Of a DNA stretch of 64,000 nt, positions 1 through 8,304 are shown piece after piece. Each line of letters begins with the position of its first letter. Position 1 is the first letter of the stretch. The translations under genes and the position numbers were made by a program. Origin of the DNA: Streptomyces sp. NBC_00237 (GTDB lineage: Bacteria > Actinomycetota > Actinomycetes > Streptomycetales > Streptomycetaceae); NCBI RefSeq assembly GCF_026342435.1, contig NZ_JAPEMT010000003.1:186001-250000 (forward strand), given 5' to 3'. The notes under the pieces were generated by a model that was not told the origin of the DNA, did no database searches, and saw nothing but the letters and a program-made list of their open reading frames with translations.

Positions 1-287
1 CCCGCCCGGGCTGCTTTTGCTCCCGAAGGGGGGTCCGGGGAACGGTGGAAGAAGGGTGCCCCCTGCACGAGTGCTGGGGGAGGGTAGAGGACCAGCCCCG
101 CGCAGCGGAACCCGCACCATCCACCGGCCCGCGCCCCACGGCACCCCGCCAGGGCCACCACCCACGCCAAGGGGTCGGCCCACCTCGCCCCAACCTCCAT
201 TGTCAGTGGTCGCGTCTATGTTCGTTACATGTCCCGCCGACCAGGCGGAACGACCCCCGAGGCGTGCCTCGGAGCAAAGGAGTTGGC

Positions 288-809
288 GTGTCGTCAGACA
301 CCATTCCGCCCGACCGCGAGAGGTCGAGCACCACCCGCCTCCTCACCCCCGCCCGCCCCCGCAAACTCGCCAAGGTCCCCTTCGTGGAGCTGGCCGACGG
401 CCGCCTCCAGGGCGTCGTCTCCAGCGGCTCCGACATCCAGCGGGTATACGTCTCCTCGGTCGCGGCCAAGAGCTACGCCTACACCTGCAGCACCAACAAC
501 AACCGCCCTTGCGGCGGCCTCCGCAGCAGCTTCTGCAACCACCTTCGCGCGCTCATCAACGAAGCCGTCGTGCAGTACGGCGCCGACCGCGTCGCCCGCT
601 ACCTCCGCATCGAGATCTCCACGGCGGAAGCCGTCGCCGCCGACCTCACCACGGCCATGACCACCACCCGCCCCTCCCTGGGCGAGTCGTCCGCCGCCGC
701 CTCCGTCTTCAGCCGCTTCCTCCGCCACCTCGCCTACCTCGAACTCGCGTCGGTCAACGCCCCGTTGCCCGAGATGCACTGGTTCCCGCCGACCCGGGCG
801 GTGGCGTGA
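288..809 (+). CDS. Small SWIM-like zinc-binding protein
   Basis: First gene of a five-gene operon; 173 residues from a GTG start. The start was chosen because an AAGGAG ribosome-binding site lies at 278-283; in-frame codons further upstream look non-coding. Residues 67-85 hold C67, C75, C83 and H85 (ending FCNHL), which resembles a SWIM zinc finger with the first CxC replaced by a wider CX7C spacing. SWIM domains bind zinc and usually contact DNA or protein partners. The stop codon overlaps the start of the next gene. SWIM proteins are known companions of MoxR/VWA/DUF5682 loci, which supports the call. The variant cysteine spacing makes zinc binding an inference. Confidence 0.6.
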   Translation: MSSDTIPPDRERSSTTRLLTPARPRKLAKVPFVELADGRLQGVVSSGSDIQRVYVSSVAAKSYAYTCSTNNNRPCGGLRSSFCNHLRALINEAVVQYGADRVARYLRIEISTAEAVAADLTTAMTTTRPSLGESSAAASVFSRFLRHLAYLELASVNAPLPEMHWFPPTRAVA

Positions 810-2236
810 TGCGTGCGGATCTGCTGACCGAGGACATCGAAGGACTCGACGAAGCGCTGGCCGCCGTCGACGCCTTCGACCGCGTACTGGTGGAGGGACT
901 GCTGCGTCCCGGCGCCGCCCAGGCCGCAGGCACGGCGGCCCTCGCCCAGGCCGTCTCCGGGACACCGCTGGCCGCGCGCGTCGCCGAGGCCGCCGAGAGA
1001 GCGGCGGGCGGGGCAGGCGGCGAGGACGACTTCGTCGCGCTCGCCGCAGCCCGCAGCGCGCTCCTCGGGTCCGTGCACGATGCGCTCATCGCCCGTGTCG
1101 ACGCGGCCACCGGCCGGGACGGGGCGAGGGAAGGGGAGGGGGAAGAAGCTGTCGACCGAAGTGGCTCGGACGTCGTGCCCGTGGCGAACGTGCCGGCCGC
1201 CGCCCGCTCCTGGCTCGCCGACCTGGCCCGTACGGGCTGGCGCGGGCTGGACCACGAGGCCGTCTCGGCTGCGGCACCCGTCATCTCCGCACTGCTCGCC
1301 GAGCCTCCGCTGCGACGGCTGGCGGCGCTGCTCGACGGCTTCGCCAACGAACTCGCCGCGTCCTGCCCGGGAGCGACCCTGGAGGAGTTCCCGGTGCGCC
1401 GCTGGGCCGACCTGTGGACGCGGGCCCTGCTCCTGACCGTTCCCGGAGCCGCCGCACCGGCCGCCACCCAGGTGGTCACCGGGCGTCTGCTGCCGCTCGG
1501 CGTCGACCTCCAGGAGCACGCCACCGCCGTACAGGCACAGGTGCACGCCGTGTTCGAGCCCGCCGACGGGTCGCCGTCGCGGCTCGTGCGGGCCAGTGTG
1601 TCGGCCCCGAAGCCGGACACCGTCGTCGGCGCGGGACTGTGGCAACTACTGCGCCCACACCTGTCGTTGTTGACCGCCGCAGGCGACGGCCGCTCCATGG
1701 ACCTCACCGACATGCCGGTCACCGCCGAGGGCGACCTCCTCTGGGACGACGCACGGGCGCGGACAGGCGAGCCCGCCGACCCGCTCACCACCGCACGCAT
1801 TGCCCTGCCCACCGCGACCGCCCCGCGCACCGCACCCCTGGACCGGCACCCGGCGCGCCTCGCCGTCCCCGTGTTCCTGGAGGGGTACGGCGCGGAGACA
1901 GACAGCGACGGCGATGCGGGCGGCGACGCGCTGGAGTTCGTCGTCGCGGGGCAGCGCCTGGGAGTGGACCTCGACCGGATTCCCACCGCAGGACCGCTCA
2001 CCCCCAAGGCGGTCGCCGCGTCGCGGGCCTGCATCGGGCTGCTGCGCTGGGACGCCGGGGAGTTCCGGCTCCAGCCGCTCGCCGTGGAGACCGCTGTCCG
2101 CAAGAAGCCCGTCGGCGTGCACGCCGGGGCGTGGGCCGGAGGGACCGCCGACAAGGCGGGAGCGAAGGCGGAGAAAGCGGCCACCGACGCGGCGGCCGTA
2201 CTGCGGGAGCGAGCGGGAAGGCTGCTGCGGAAATGA
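809..2236 (+). CDS. Uncharacterised protein of the MoxR-VWA-DUF5682 operon
   Basis: 475 residues from an ATG inside an ATGA overlap with the preceding gene, and it overlaps the next gene the same way, so translation is probably coupled. I do not recognise a family. The N-terminal half is Ala/Leu-rich and probably helical; residues 100-130 form an acidic, low-complexity linker; the C-terminal half looks like a mixed alpha/beta domain, followed by a Lys/Ala-rich tail. There is no signal peptide, membrane segment or P-loop. Its conserved position beside SWIM, VWA and MoxR genes suggests an adaptor or structural subunit, comparable in place to the DUF5691-type protein of similar loci. That comparison is positional only. 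Confidence 0.6.
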   Translation: MRADLLTEDIEGLDEALAAVDAFDRVLVEGLLRPGAAQAAGTAALAQAVSGTPLAARVAEAAERAAGGAGGEDDFVALAAARSALLGSVHDALIARVDAATGRDGAREGEGEEAVDRSGSDVVPVANVPAAARSWLADLARTGWRGLDHEAVSAAAPVISALLAEPPLRRLAALLDGFANELAASCPGATLEEFPVRRWADLWTRALLLTVPGAAAPAATQVVTGRLLPLGVDLQEHATAVQAQVHAVFEPADGSPSRLVRASVSAPKPDTVVGAGLWQLLRPHLSLLTAAGDGRSMDLTDMPVTAEGDLLWDDARARTGEPADPLTTARIALPTATAPRTAPLDRHPARLAVPVFLEGYGAETDSDGDAGGDALEFVVAGQRLGVDLDRIPTAGPLTPKAVAASRACIGLLRWDAGEFRLQPLAVETAVRKKPVGVHAGAWAGGTADKAGAKAEKAATDAAAVLRERAGRLLRK

Positions 2237-3684
2237 CCGGAACCACTGACGCCCGGAGCGGCCCCGCCCTCGAACCCGCCGCGTACGACAGCCGCAGGCA
2301 GGTCCAGTACTGGCGGCTCCTCTCCCGGCTCTTCGACGCCGAGGAGCAGCCGAACCTGGAGTCGGCGAGCCTCGCCGTCGTCGAGGACCTCGGCCTGCCC
2401 ACCGCACTGCTCGACCCCCGCGCCTCCGTCGACACCCTCGTCCAGCGCAACCCCGAACTGGCCGCCGAATTCGACGGGCTGATGGTCCCCGAGGAAGGTG
2501 GCGACGAGGAGGCGGAGCGCGACCGGGCCGCCGAGGTGCGGCGGGCGGCGCTCGTCTCCAAGGTGCTGCTGAACGTCTTCGCCCCCACGTCCGGCAACGT
2601 CTCCGCCGGAGAACTGGCGAACTGGCAGTCCGACGCGGGCTGGCTGGAGCGCGCTCTCGGCTGCCGCCCCGGCGAACTGCGCGGCGGCCGGTCCGGCGGC
2701 GGGTCGGGCCTCCCCGGTGGCGGAGGCCGTGGCCTGAGTCGTACCAGCGGGGGAGGCGGCGGTCGACTGCCCGATTTCGGTCGGCTCATCCCCGGGATCG
2801 GGCCCGAACTCGGGGACATCGAAGCCGAACTGGTCTCGCGCATGCGTCTGCGCGAAGTCCTCGCCGATCCCGTGCTCGCCGCGCAGCTGAACCCGAGCAT
2901 GTCGCTCGTCGAGCAACTGCTGCGCGACAAGAACAACCTCTCCGGCGTCGCCCTGGCCAACGCCAAGAAGCTCATCCGGCGGTTCGTCGACGAGGTCGCT
3001 GAAGTGCTCCGCACCCAGGTGGAGAAGTCCACCGTCGGCGCGCTCGACCGGTCCGTCCCGCCCAAGCGGGTCTACCGCAACCTCGACCTCGACCGCACCA
3101 TCTGGAAGAACCTCACCAACTGGAGCCCCGAGGAGGAACGGCTCTACGTCGACCGCCTCTTCTACAAGCAGACCGCCCGCAAGACGACACCGCAACGCCT
3201 CGTGGTGGTCGTCGACCAGTCCGGCTCGATGGTCGACTCGATGGTCAACTGCACCATCCTGGCGTCCATCTTCGCCGGACTGCCCAAGGTGGACGTCCAC
3301 CTGATCGCGTACGACACCCGGGCCATCGACCTCACCCCCTGGGTGCACGACCCCTTCGAGGCGCTGCTGCGCACCAACCTCGGCGGCGGGAACGACGGAC
3401 CCGTCGCCATGGCGATGGCCCGCCCGAAGATCACCGACCCCAAGGACACCGTGATGGTGTGGATCTCGGACTTCTACGAGTTCGACCGGTCCCAGCCCCT
3501 GTTCGAGGGCATCGAGGCCGTCCACCGCTCGGGAGTGAAGTTCATCCCGGTCGGATCGGTCACCAGCTCGGGCCGCCAGGAGGTCAACCCCTGGTTCCGC
3601 GAGCGCTTCAAGGCGCTCGGCACGCCGGTCCTCTCCGGCCACATACGCAAGCTCGTCCAGGAACTGAAGAACTTCCTGGGCTGA
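2233..3684 (+). CDS. VWA (von Willebrand factor A) domain protein
   Basis: 483 residues. The N-terminal helical region (1-145) is followed by a Gly/Ser/Arg-rich linker (about 150-178), a second helical region, and a C-terminal VWA domain (about 320-483). The metal-ion-dependent adhesion site is intact: D328-x-S330-x-S332, a Thr/Asn at 381-382, and an Asp at 413 in SDF. VWA proteins of this layout pair with MoxR AAA+ ATPases as substrate or metal adaptors (for example ViaA with RavA, CbbO with CbbQ). The ATG lies in a four-base overlap with the upstream gene, and the MoxR gene follows after 112 bp, so a complex between the two is likely. Cytoplasmic; no signal peptide. Confidence 0.88.
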   Translation: MTGTTDARSGPALEPAAYDSRRQVQYWRLLSRLFDAEEQPNLESASLAVVEDLGLPTALLDPRASVDTLVQRNPELAAEFDGLMVPEEGGDEEAERDRAAEVRRAALVSKVLLNVFAPTSGNVSAGELANWQSDAGWLERALGCRPGELRGGRSGGGSGLPGGGGRGLSRTSGGGGGRLPDFGRLIPGIGPELGDIEAELVSRMRLREVLADPVLAAQLNPSMSLVEQLLRDKNNLSGVALANAKKLIRRFVDEVAEVLRTQVEKSTVGALDRSVPPKRVYRNLDLDRTIWKNLTNWSPEEERLYVDRLFYKQTARKTTPQRLVVVVDQSGSMVDSMVNCTILASIFAGLPKVDVHLIAYDTRAIDLTPWVHDPFEALLRTNLGGGNDGPVAMAMARPKITDPKDTVMVWISDFYEFDRSQPLFEGIEAVHRSGVKFIPVGSVTSSGRQEVNPWFRERFKALGTPVLSGHIRKLVQELKNFLG

Positions 3685-3796
3685 GCGGCCGGGCCTGCAT
3701 CTCCTTCCAGGAGCGCGCTCTTCCGCATCAGCACCACTGCCTTCCTGCGCTTCCGCACACCCTCATCCCGAGCTGTTCCTACTGAAAGGCCCTGAT

Positions 3797-4918
3797 ATGT
3801 CCGACCTGCTGCGCGCCCCCGCCGAGATCAAGTACGCCGAGGAACTGGACTGGCTGGAGTCCGTCGACGACGGTCACAAGCCGTTCTCCTGGCGGCTGTC
3901 GCCCAAGCTGGTCCGGCTGTTCGTACTGGGCTCCGAGCGGGCCGACGGACTGGACCGGGAGATATCCCAGAAGTGGTTCGGCGAGCGTTCCATCGTGGAG
4001 CGCGCCATCGTCACCCTCGCCTCGGACCGGGGTCTGCTCCTCATCGGGGACCCGGGCACCGGAAAGAGCTGGCTCGCCGAACTGCTGGCCGCCGCGATCA
4101 GCCGCAACTCCACCCTCGTGGTGCAGGGCACGGCCGGGACCACCGAGGACCACATCAAGTACGCGTGGAACGTGTCGATGGTCATCGCCAAGGGACAGTC
4201 CCGGGAGTCGATGATCCCCTCGCCGATCATGACTGCGATGGAGTCCGGCCGCATCGGCCGCTTCGAGGAACTCACCCGCTCCACCAGCGACGTCCAGGAC
4301 GCGCTGATCTCCATCCTCTCCGAGAAGTACATCTCGGTCCCCGAACTCGACAGCGACAGCGACGACAGCATCGTCTTCGCCCAGCCCGGCTTCTCCGTCA
4401 TCGCCACCGCCAACAGCCGTGACCGGGGCGTCAACGACCTGTCCTCCGCCCTCAAACGCCGCTTCAACTTCGTCCGCATCCCCGTCGTGACGAACAAGAA
4501 GAGCGAGGCCGACATCGTCCGCTTCCGCACCGAGGAACTGCTGCGCCGCCACCAGATCGAACTCGACGTGCCGCCCACCCTCCTGGACGTACTCCTCCAG
4601 AGCTTCGCCGACCTGCGCGCCTCCGCTGCGGCAGCGGGCAGCGACGACGAGAAACTGGAGTCGGCCCTGTCCACCGCCGAACAGATCGGCGTCCTGGAGG
4701 ACTCCATCCTGCACAGCAACTTCTTCGGCGACCGCACCCTCACCGCCCGCACCCTCGCCTCCTCCCTCGTCGGCTCCCTCGCCCGGCGCGAGCCGGAGGA
4801 CCTGGCGATCCTCAACAAGTACCTGCACGGCGTCGTCGAGCCGCGCAGCAAGCAGGAGGGCGGCTCCTGGCCGGAGTTCCTCGAAGGCGGCCGCGACGCG
4901 ATCGCGACCCTGTCGTGA
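3797..4918 (+). CDS. MoxR-type AAA+ ATPase
   Basis: 373 residues from ATG, with a GAAAGG ribosome-binding site at 3784. Walker A GDPGTGKS is at residues 84-91, a Walker B-like FEEL at about 156-159, the sensor-1 ATAN at about 203-206, and an arginine-rich LKRRF near 219-223. This is the MoxR branch of AAA+ chaperone-like ATPases, which form hexamers and remodel or load metal onto partners together with VWA proteins. Walker B reads FEE rather than the common DE pair after hydrophobics, as in several MoxR subgroups. The stop codon overlaps the GTG start of the DUF5682 gene. The 112-bp gap upstream is the longest in the operon and could hold an internal promoter. Confidence 0.9.
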   Translation: MSDLLRAPAEIKYAEELDWLESVDDGHKPFSWRLSPKLVRLFVLGSERADGLDREISQKWFGERSIVERAIVTLASDRGLLLIGDPGTGKSWLAELLAAAISRNSTLVVQGTAGTTEDHIKYAWNVSMVIAKGQSRESMIPSPIMTAMESGRIGRFEELTRSTSDVQDALISILSEKYISVPELDSDSDDSIVFAQPGFSVIATANSRDRGVNDLSSALKRRFNFVRIPVVTNKKSEADIVRFRTEELLRRHQIELDVPPTLLDVLLQSFADLRASAAAAGSDDEKLESALSTAEQIGVLEDSILHSNFFGDRTLTARTLASSLVGSLARREPEDLAILNKYLHGVVEPRSKQEGGSWPEFLEGGRDAIATLS

Positions 4919-7761
4919 CCGCCGCCGTGCAGCGGGCCTCGGCTGCGCCGCCTGCGGTGCAGCAGGCCACGAAGAGCGACGCGGGAGCGGACTTCGACGC
5001 GCTGCGTTCTCAACTCCAGGACGCGGCACGGGAGTTCGCCGACGGGCCGGACGCGCTCCAGGGCATACTCCTCGGCCTCGTCGACGACGTCGACCGGGCG
5101 GCCCGGGAACCCCTGGAGATCTTCCCGGTCTGCCACCACTCGCCCGCCTCCGCCACGGCGATGGCCCGACGGCTGCGCGAGAAGCAGCCCAAGGTCGTCT
5201 ACCTGGAACTCTGCGAGGACATGACGCCGCTCCTCACCGAGTTGCGCAACTGCCGCCTCCCGGTGGCCGTCCAGGCGTTCGCCGCCGAAGTCAAGGACTT
5301 CCCCGCCGAGTGGGCGCCCCTGTCGATCGTCGCCCCGATCACCGAAGCGTCCGCCGAGTACCAGGCCATCGCGTACGCACTCGACACTCCCGGTGTCGAA
5401 CTCGTCCTGGTCGACCGCTCCTCCGACCACGTCTTCCAGTGGCAGCCGCGCGAGGACCCATCGGCGGAGCCCGCCGACCCCGACGCCCCGCCCGCCGAGG
5501 AGGAGGCCGCGCTCCACGGCGACGCGGTCGGCGTCGAGATCGGCGACCTGCGCCCGCGCTTCGCCGAACTGGAGGAACACCTCCTGCGGCACGGCAGGAC
5601 CCGGCACTGGTCGGAATGGTGGAACCTCTACGTCGAGCAGCCGCTCGGTGAGGCCGACGTCGACCACGAGACGTACCGCCAGGTCATGTTCCTCATCGGC
5701 AGCCTCTTCCGCAGGCTCGCCCCGGGCGACGTCGGGCGCGTGCGGATCGACGAGGACCGCGAACGGTACATGTGGACCCGCATGCGTGCCCACCTCGCCG
5801 CCACCGGCACCGACCCCGAGGACTGCCTGTACGTCTGCGGCGCGTTCCACGCCGCCAGCCGGGTCGCCGAGTTCGGGCTGCACGGCACCGACACCTTCGA
5901 GATCACCCCGCCCAGCGGCAGCACCTGGCAGTACGGACTGATCCCGTCCAGCCACGCGGCGATCGAGGCGCAGTTCGGCCTCGCCGCCGGATCGGTGTCG
6001 ATCGCCGCGACCCAGTGGGCCAAGAACCTCAAACGCACCAAGGTCGCCCCCTACCGGCTCACCGGGCAGGAAGGCGCCAAGAAGCCCACCCGTTCCCGCG
6101 CGGCAGCCGCCGTCGTCCCGGACCCGGAACCCACCGACAAGCTCTCCGGCTTCCTGCGACGCGCACCCGTCATCGACTCCGTCGACGAGGCCGAACTCCT
6201 CGGCTGGTCCGTGGAGATCGTCCGCGCCGCCCGCAAGGCCGGGTACCTCGCCTCGACCGCCGACGCCATCGCCGTGTACGAGACGTCGATCCTGCTCGCC
6301 CGGATGCGCGAACGCGCCAGACCCACCCCGTACGACTTCCAGGACGCGGCCGTCACCTGCATCGAGAAGGACAGCGTGCCCGGCAGGCGCGACGTCCGCC
6401 GCCTCGTCGAGATCATGCTCGGCGGGGACCGCGTCGGCCGGGTCGGCTACGAAGCGCTGCCACCCCTCGCCCGCGACGTCCACGACCGGCTCGCCCCGCT
6501 CGCCCTGAACCTCGAACAGCGCGGAGTGAGAAGGGCGTTGCTGGACCTGTCGGCCACACCCGCGCTCAAGCAGTGCTCCGACGTGCTGTGGATGCTGCGC
6601 CGACTCCTGCCGCACGGCGCGGCCCGCCCCATCATGGGCGAACGCAAGCTCGGGGAGGAGTCCCTCCAGGAGTCCTGGGACCTCGCCCTCGGCACCCACC
6701 AGCGAGCCCTGATCGAGCTGGGCTACGAGGGCGTCAGCCTCGAACAGGTCCTGGAACAGCGGCTGCGCCGCGCCGCGTACGACCCGCAGGCCACCACCGC
6801 GACCGTCCTCCAGGCGGTCGAGGAGGCCACGCTGTACCTCCGCAGCCGCCGCCTCGCCGACGAACTCGGCGCCCGCGCCCTGGAAGTCCTCGCCTCGGAG
6901 CGCACCGTCGACGGCGCACCCGACGTACTGCGCAGGGTCCGCCGCTTGCTCGCGTACTACCGCACCGCGGAACCCTCGCTCCCGCAGTGGATCGAGTCGT
7001 TCGTCAAGACCGGTTACGCGCACTACTGCACGCTGCTGCCCACGGCCTTCGCCGACGAGGACGCCACAGCGCGGCAGGTCGCGGCGATGCTCGGCTTCCT
7101 CTTCAGCATGGAGGGCCTCGCCCTCTCCCTCGGCTGTGACCGCACCCAACTGGAACTGGCCGTCGCCCAGTCGCACCCTGGGGAACAGTCCCGCACGGCC
7201 CTGCTCTGGGCCGCCCAGGTCCGGCTCGGCCTGCTCACCCGCACCGAGCTGCGCACCCGCTGCGACGAGCTCCTGGCCAACCCGCTCGTCCTGCCCGCCT
7301 ATCCCCGCTACCTCAGCGGTCTGCTGCACGCCCTGGAACCGGTGCCGCAGTTGGTGGACTTCGTCGTGGAAGCGGTGTCGAACGCCTTCGCCCGCCTCCC
7401 CGACAGCGTGCTCCTGCCGTGGCTGCCGACCCTGATCACCACCCTGCGCGCGGACGGCGCGGACCTCGCCGCACGCCTCACCCGCGAGGCCGGGCGCGTC
7501 TTCCCCGGCCGCCTCGCGGCACTCGACACCTGGACCCCGCCCTGGCAGGAGCAGTCCGCACCCGCCCTGCCCGGGTCCCGGACTCCCACTGCGGGACGTG
7601 CCACTCTGCTCACGGCGTACCCGTCGACGTGTGACGCGATGGCGGCCCTGCTGGGCTGCGAGGGTCCGTGGGAGACGGCAGAAGCCCCGTCCGGCGCTGT
7701 CCTCCTGGGCCGCCACCCGGAGGCGGCGATGGCCTGGGAGGCGCTGTTGGCGATGGCGTGA
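4915..7761 (+). CDS. DUF5682 family protein
   Basis: 948 residues from a GTG that overlaps the ATPase stop by four bases. Residues 69-80 carry the family hallmark FPVCHHSPASA with H74 and H75, followed by VVYLELCED (E98). A second conserved-looking site, YVCGAFHAA, has H312. The paired-histidine/Glu pattern recalls the TraB/EreA/ChaN-like hydrolase fold, so a metal-dependent hydrolytic or metal-handling role is possible but unproven. The C-terminal 500 residues look alpha-helical, perhaps repeat-like. DUF5682 genes are repeatedly found with MoxR and VWA genes, and here it closes the operon. The following hairpin probably ends transcription. Confidence 0.85.
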   Translation: MTAAVQRASAAPPAVQQATKSDAGADFDALRSQLQDAAREFADGPDALQGILLGLVDDVDRAAREPLEIFPVCHHSPASATAMARRLREKQPKVVYLELCEDMTPLLTELRNCRLPVAVQAFAAEVKDFPAEWAPLSIVAPITEASAEYQAIAYALDTPGVELVLVDRSSDHVFQWQPREDPSAEPADPDAPPAEEEAALHGDAVGVEIGDLRPRFAELEEHLLRHGRTRHWSEWWNLYVEQPLGEADVDHETYRQVMFLIGSLFRRLAPGDVGRVRIDEDRERYMWTRMRAHLAATGTDPEDCLYVCGAFHAASRVAEFGLHGTDTFEITPPSGSTWQYGLIPSSHAAIEAQFGLAAGSVSIAATQWAKNLKRTKVAPYRLTGQEGAKKPTRSRAAAAVVPDPEPTDKLSGFLRRAPVIDSVDEAELLGWSVEIVRAARKAGYLASTADAIAVYETSILLARMRERARPTPYDFQDAAVTCIEKDSVPGRRDVRRLVEIMLGGDRVGRVGYEALPPLARDVHDRLAPLALNLEQRGVRRALLDLSATPALKQCSDVLWMLRRLLPHGAARPIMGERKLGEESLQESWDLALGTHQRALIELGYEGVSLEQVLEQRLRRAAYDPQATTATVLQAVEEATLYLRSRRLADELGARALEVLASERTVDGAPDVLRRVRRLLAYYRTAEPSLPQWIESFVKTGYAHYCTLLPTAFADEDATARQVAAMLGFLFSMEGLALSLGCDRTQLELAVAQSHPGEQSRTALLWAAQVRLGLLTRTELRTRCDELLANPLVLPAYPRYLSGLLHALEPVPQLVDFVVEAVSNAFARLPDSVLLPWLPTLITTLRADGADLAARLTREAGRVFPGRLAALDTWTPPWQEQSAPALPGSRTPTAGRATLLTAYPSTCDAMAALLGCEGPWETAEAPSGAVLLGRHPEAAMAWEALLAMA

Positions 7762-7769
7762 GAGCGGGC

Positions 7770-7797
7770 CCTGGCCGCCCGGTGACGAGCGGCCAGG
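7770..7797. terminator. Bidirectional hairpin terminator
   Basis: A perfect 9-bp inverted repeat, CCTGGCCGC and GCGGCCAGG, with a 10-nt loop. It lies between the convergent DUF5682 (+) and PPOX (-) genes. There is no T-tract, which is usual for high-GC actinobacteria. Confidence 0.6.
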
Positions 7798-7809
7798 ACC
7801 TGGCTGACT

Positions 7810-8274
7810 TCAGCGGAGGGCCGCCCCGTACACGTGGTCGACCGGCACCGACATCAGCACCCGCCGGTCGGCGACCATCACGGCCCGGTACTCGTCCCAG
7901 TCCGGGTGTTCCCCGGCGGCCCGACGGTAGTAGTCCACCAGGGCCTCCACCTCAGGCCCCTGCGGGTCGGTCCCCGGGCCGGTGAGCTTCGCGACCCCCT
8001 CGGCAGTGGCCCACGAAGCCCCGTCGGGGCTGGTGACCTCCAGGGTGGCGCGCGGATCACGGCGCAGGTTCGCCGTCTTCGCGCGCCCCTCGGTCATGGA
8101 GACGTACAGGATGCCGGTCTCCGGATCGTAGAAGGGCTGGACGGGCGAGAGCTGGGGCCGTCCGTCGGCCTTGATCGTGGCGAGTACGCCGATGCGGCTT
8201 TCCGCGAGCAGGGCACGCGGATCGAACGAGGAAGACGAAGACGGAGAGGAAGGGGAAGAGGAAGTAGAGGTCAT
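7810..8274 (-). CDS. PPOX-class F420-type flavin-split-barrel oxidoreductase
   Basis: 154 residues from ATG at 8274; a TTG four codons upstream is possible but less likely. After a Ser/Pro-rich N-terminus, the sequence LLAESRIGVLATIKADGRP leads into a split beta-barrel typical of pyridoxamine-phosphate-oxidase-like proteins, with the PVQPFYDPETG and LYVSMTEGRAKTANL strands that line the cofactor site. The family reduces diverse substrates using F420H2 (or FMN); the substrate cannot be read from the sequence. It is the last gene of a minus-strand series with the MFS and ArsR genes and could share their transcript (30-bp gap). Confidence 0.82.
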   Translation of the reverse strand: MTSTSSSPSSPSSSSSFDPRALLAESRIGVLATIKADGRPQLSPVQPFYDPETGILYVSMTEGRAKTANLRRDPRATLEVTSPDGASWATAEGVAKLTGPGTDPQGPEVEALVDYYRRAAGEHPDWDEYRAVMVADRRVLMSVPVDHVYGAALR

Positions 8275-8304
8275 GTGTGGGTCCAAGTCCCCTGCCTGTA
8301 CGGG

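Noticed and set aside
754..3642. 962-residue open frame opposite the VWA operon
   Set aside because: Antisense shadow caused by high GC content. The plus strand has clear domains and coupled starts; the minus frame has no motif or ribosome-binding site.
3874..7716. 1280-residue minus-strand frame over the MoxR and DUF5682 genes
   Set aside because: Low-complexity antisense frame; the plus strand carries intact Walker A and DUF5682 motifs.
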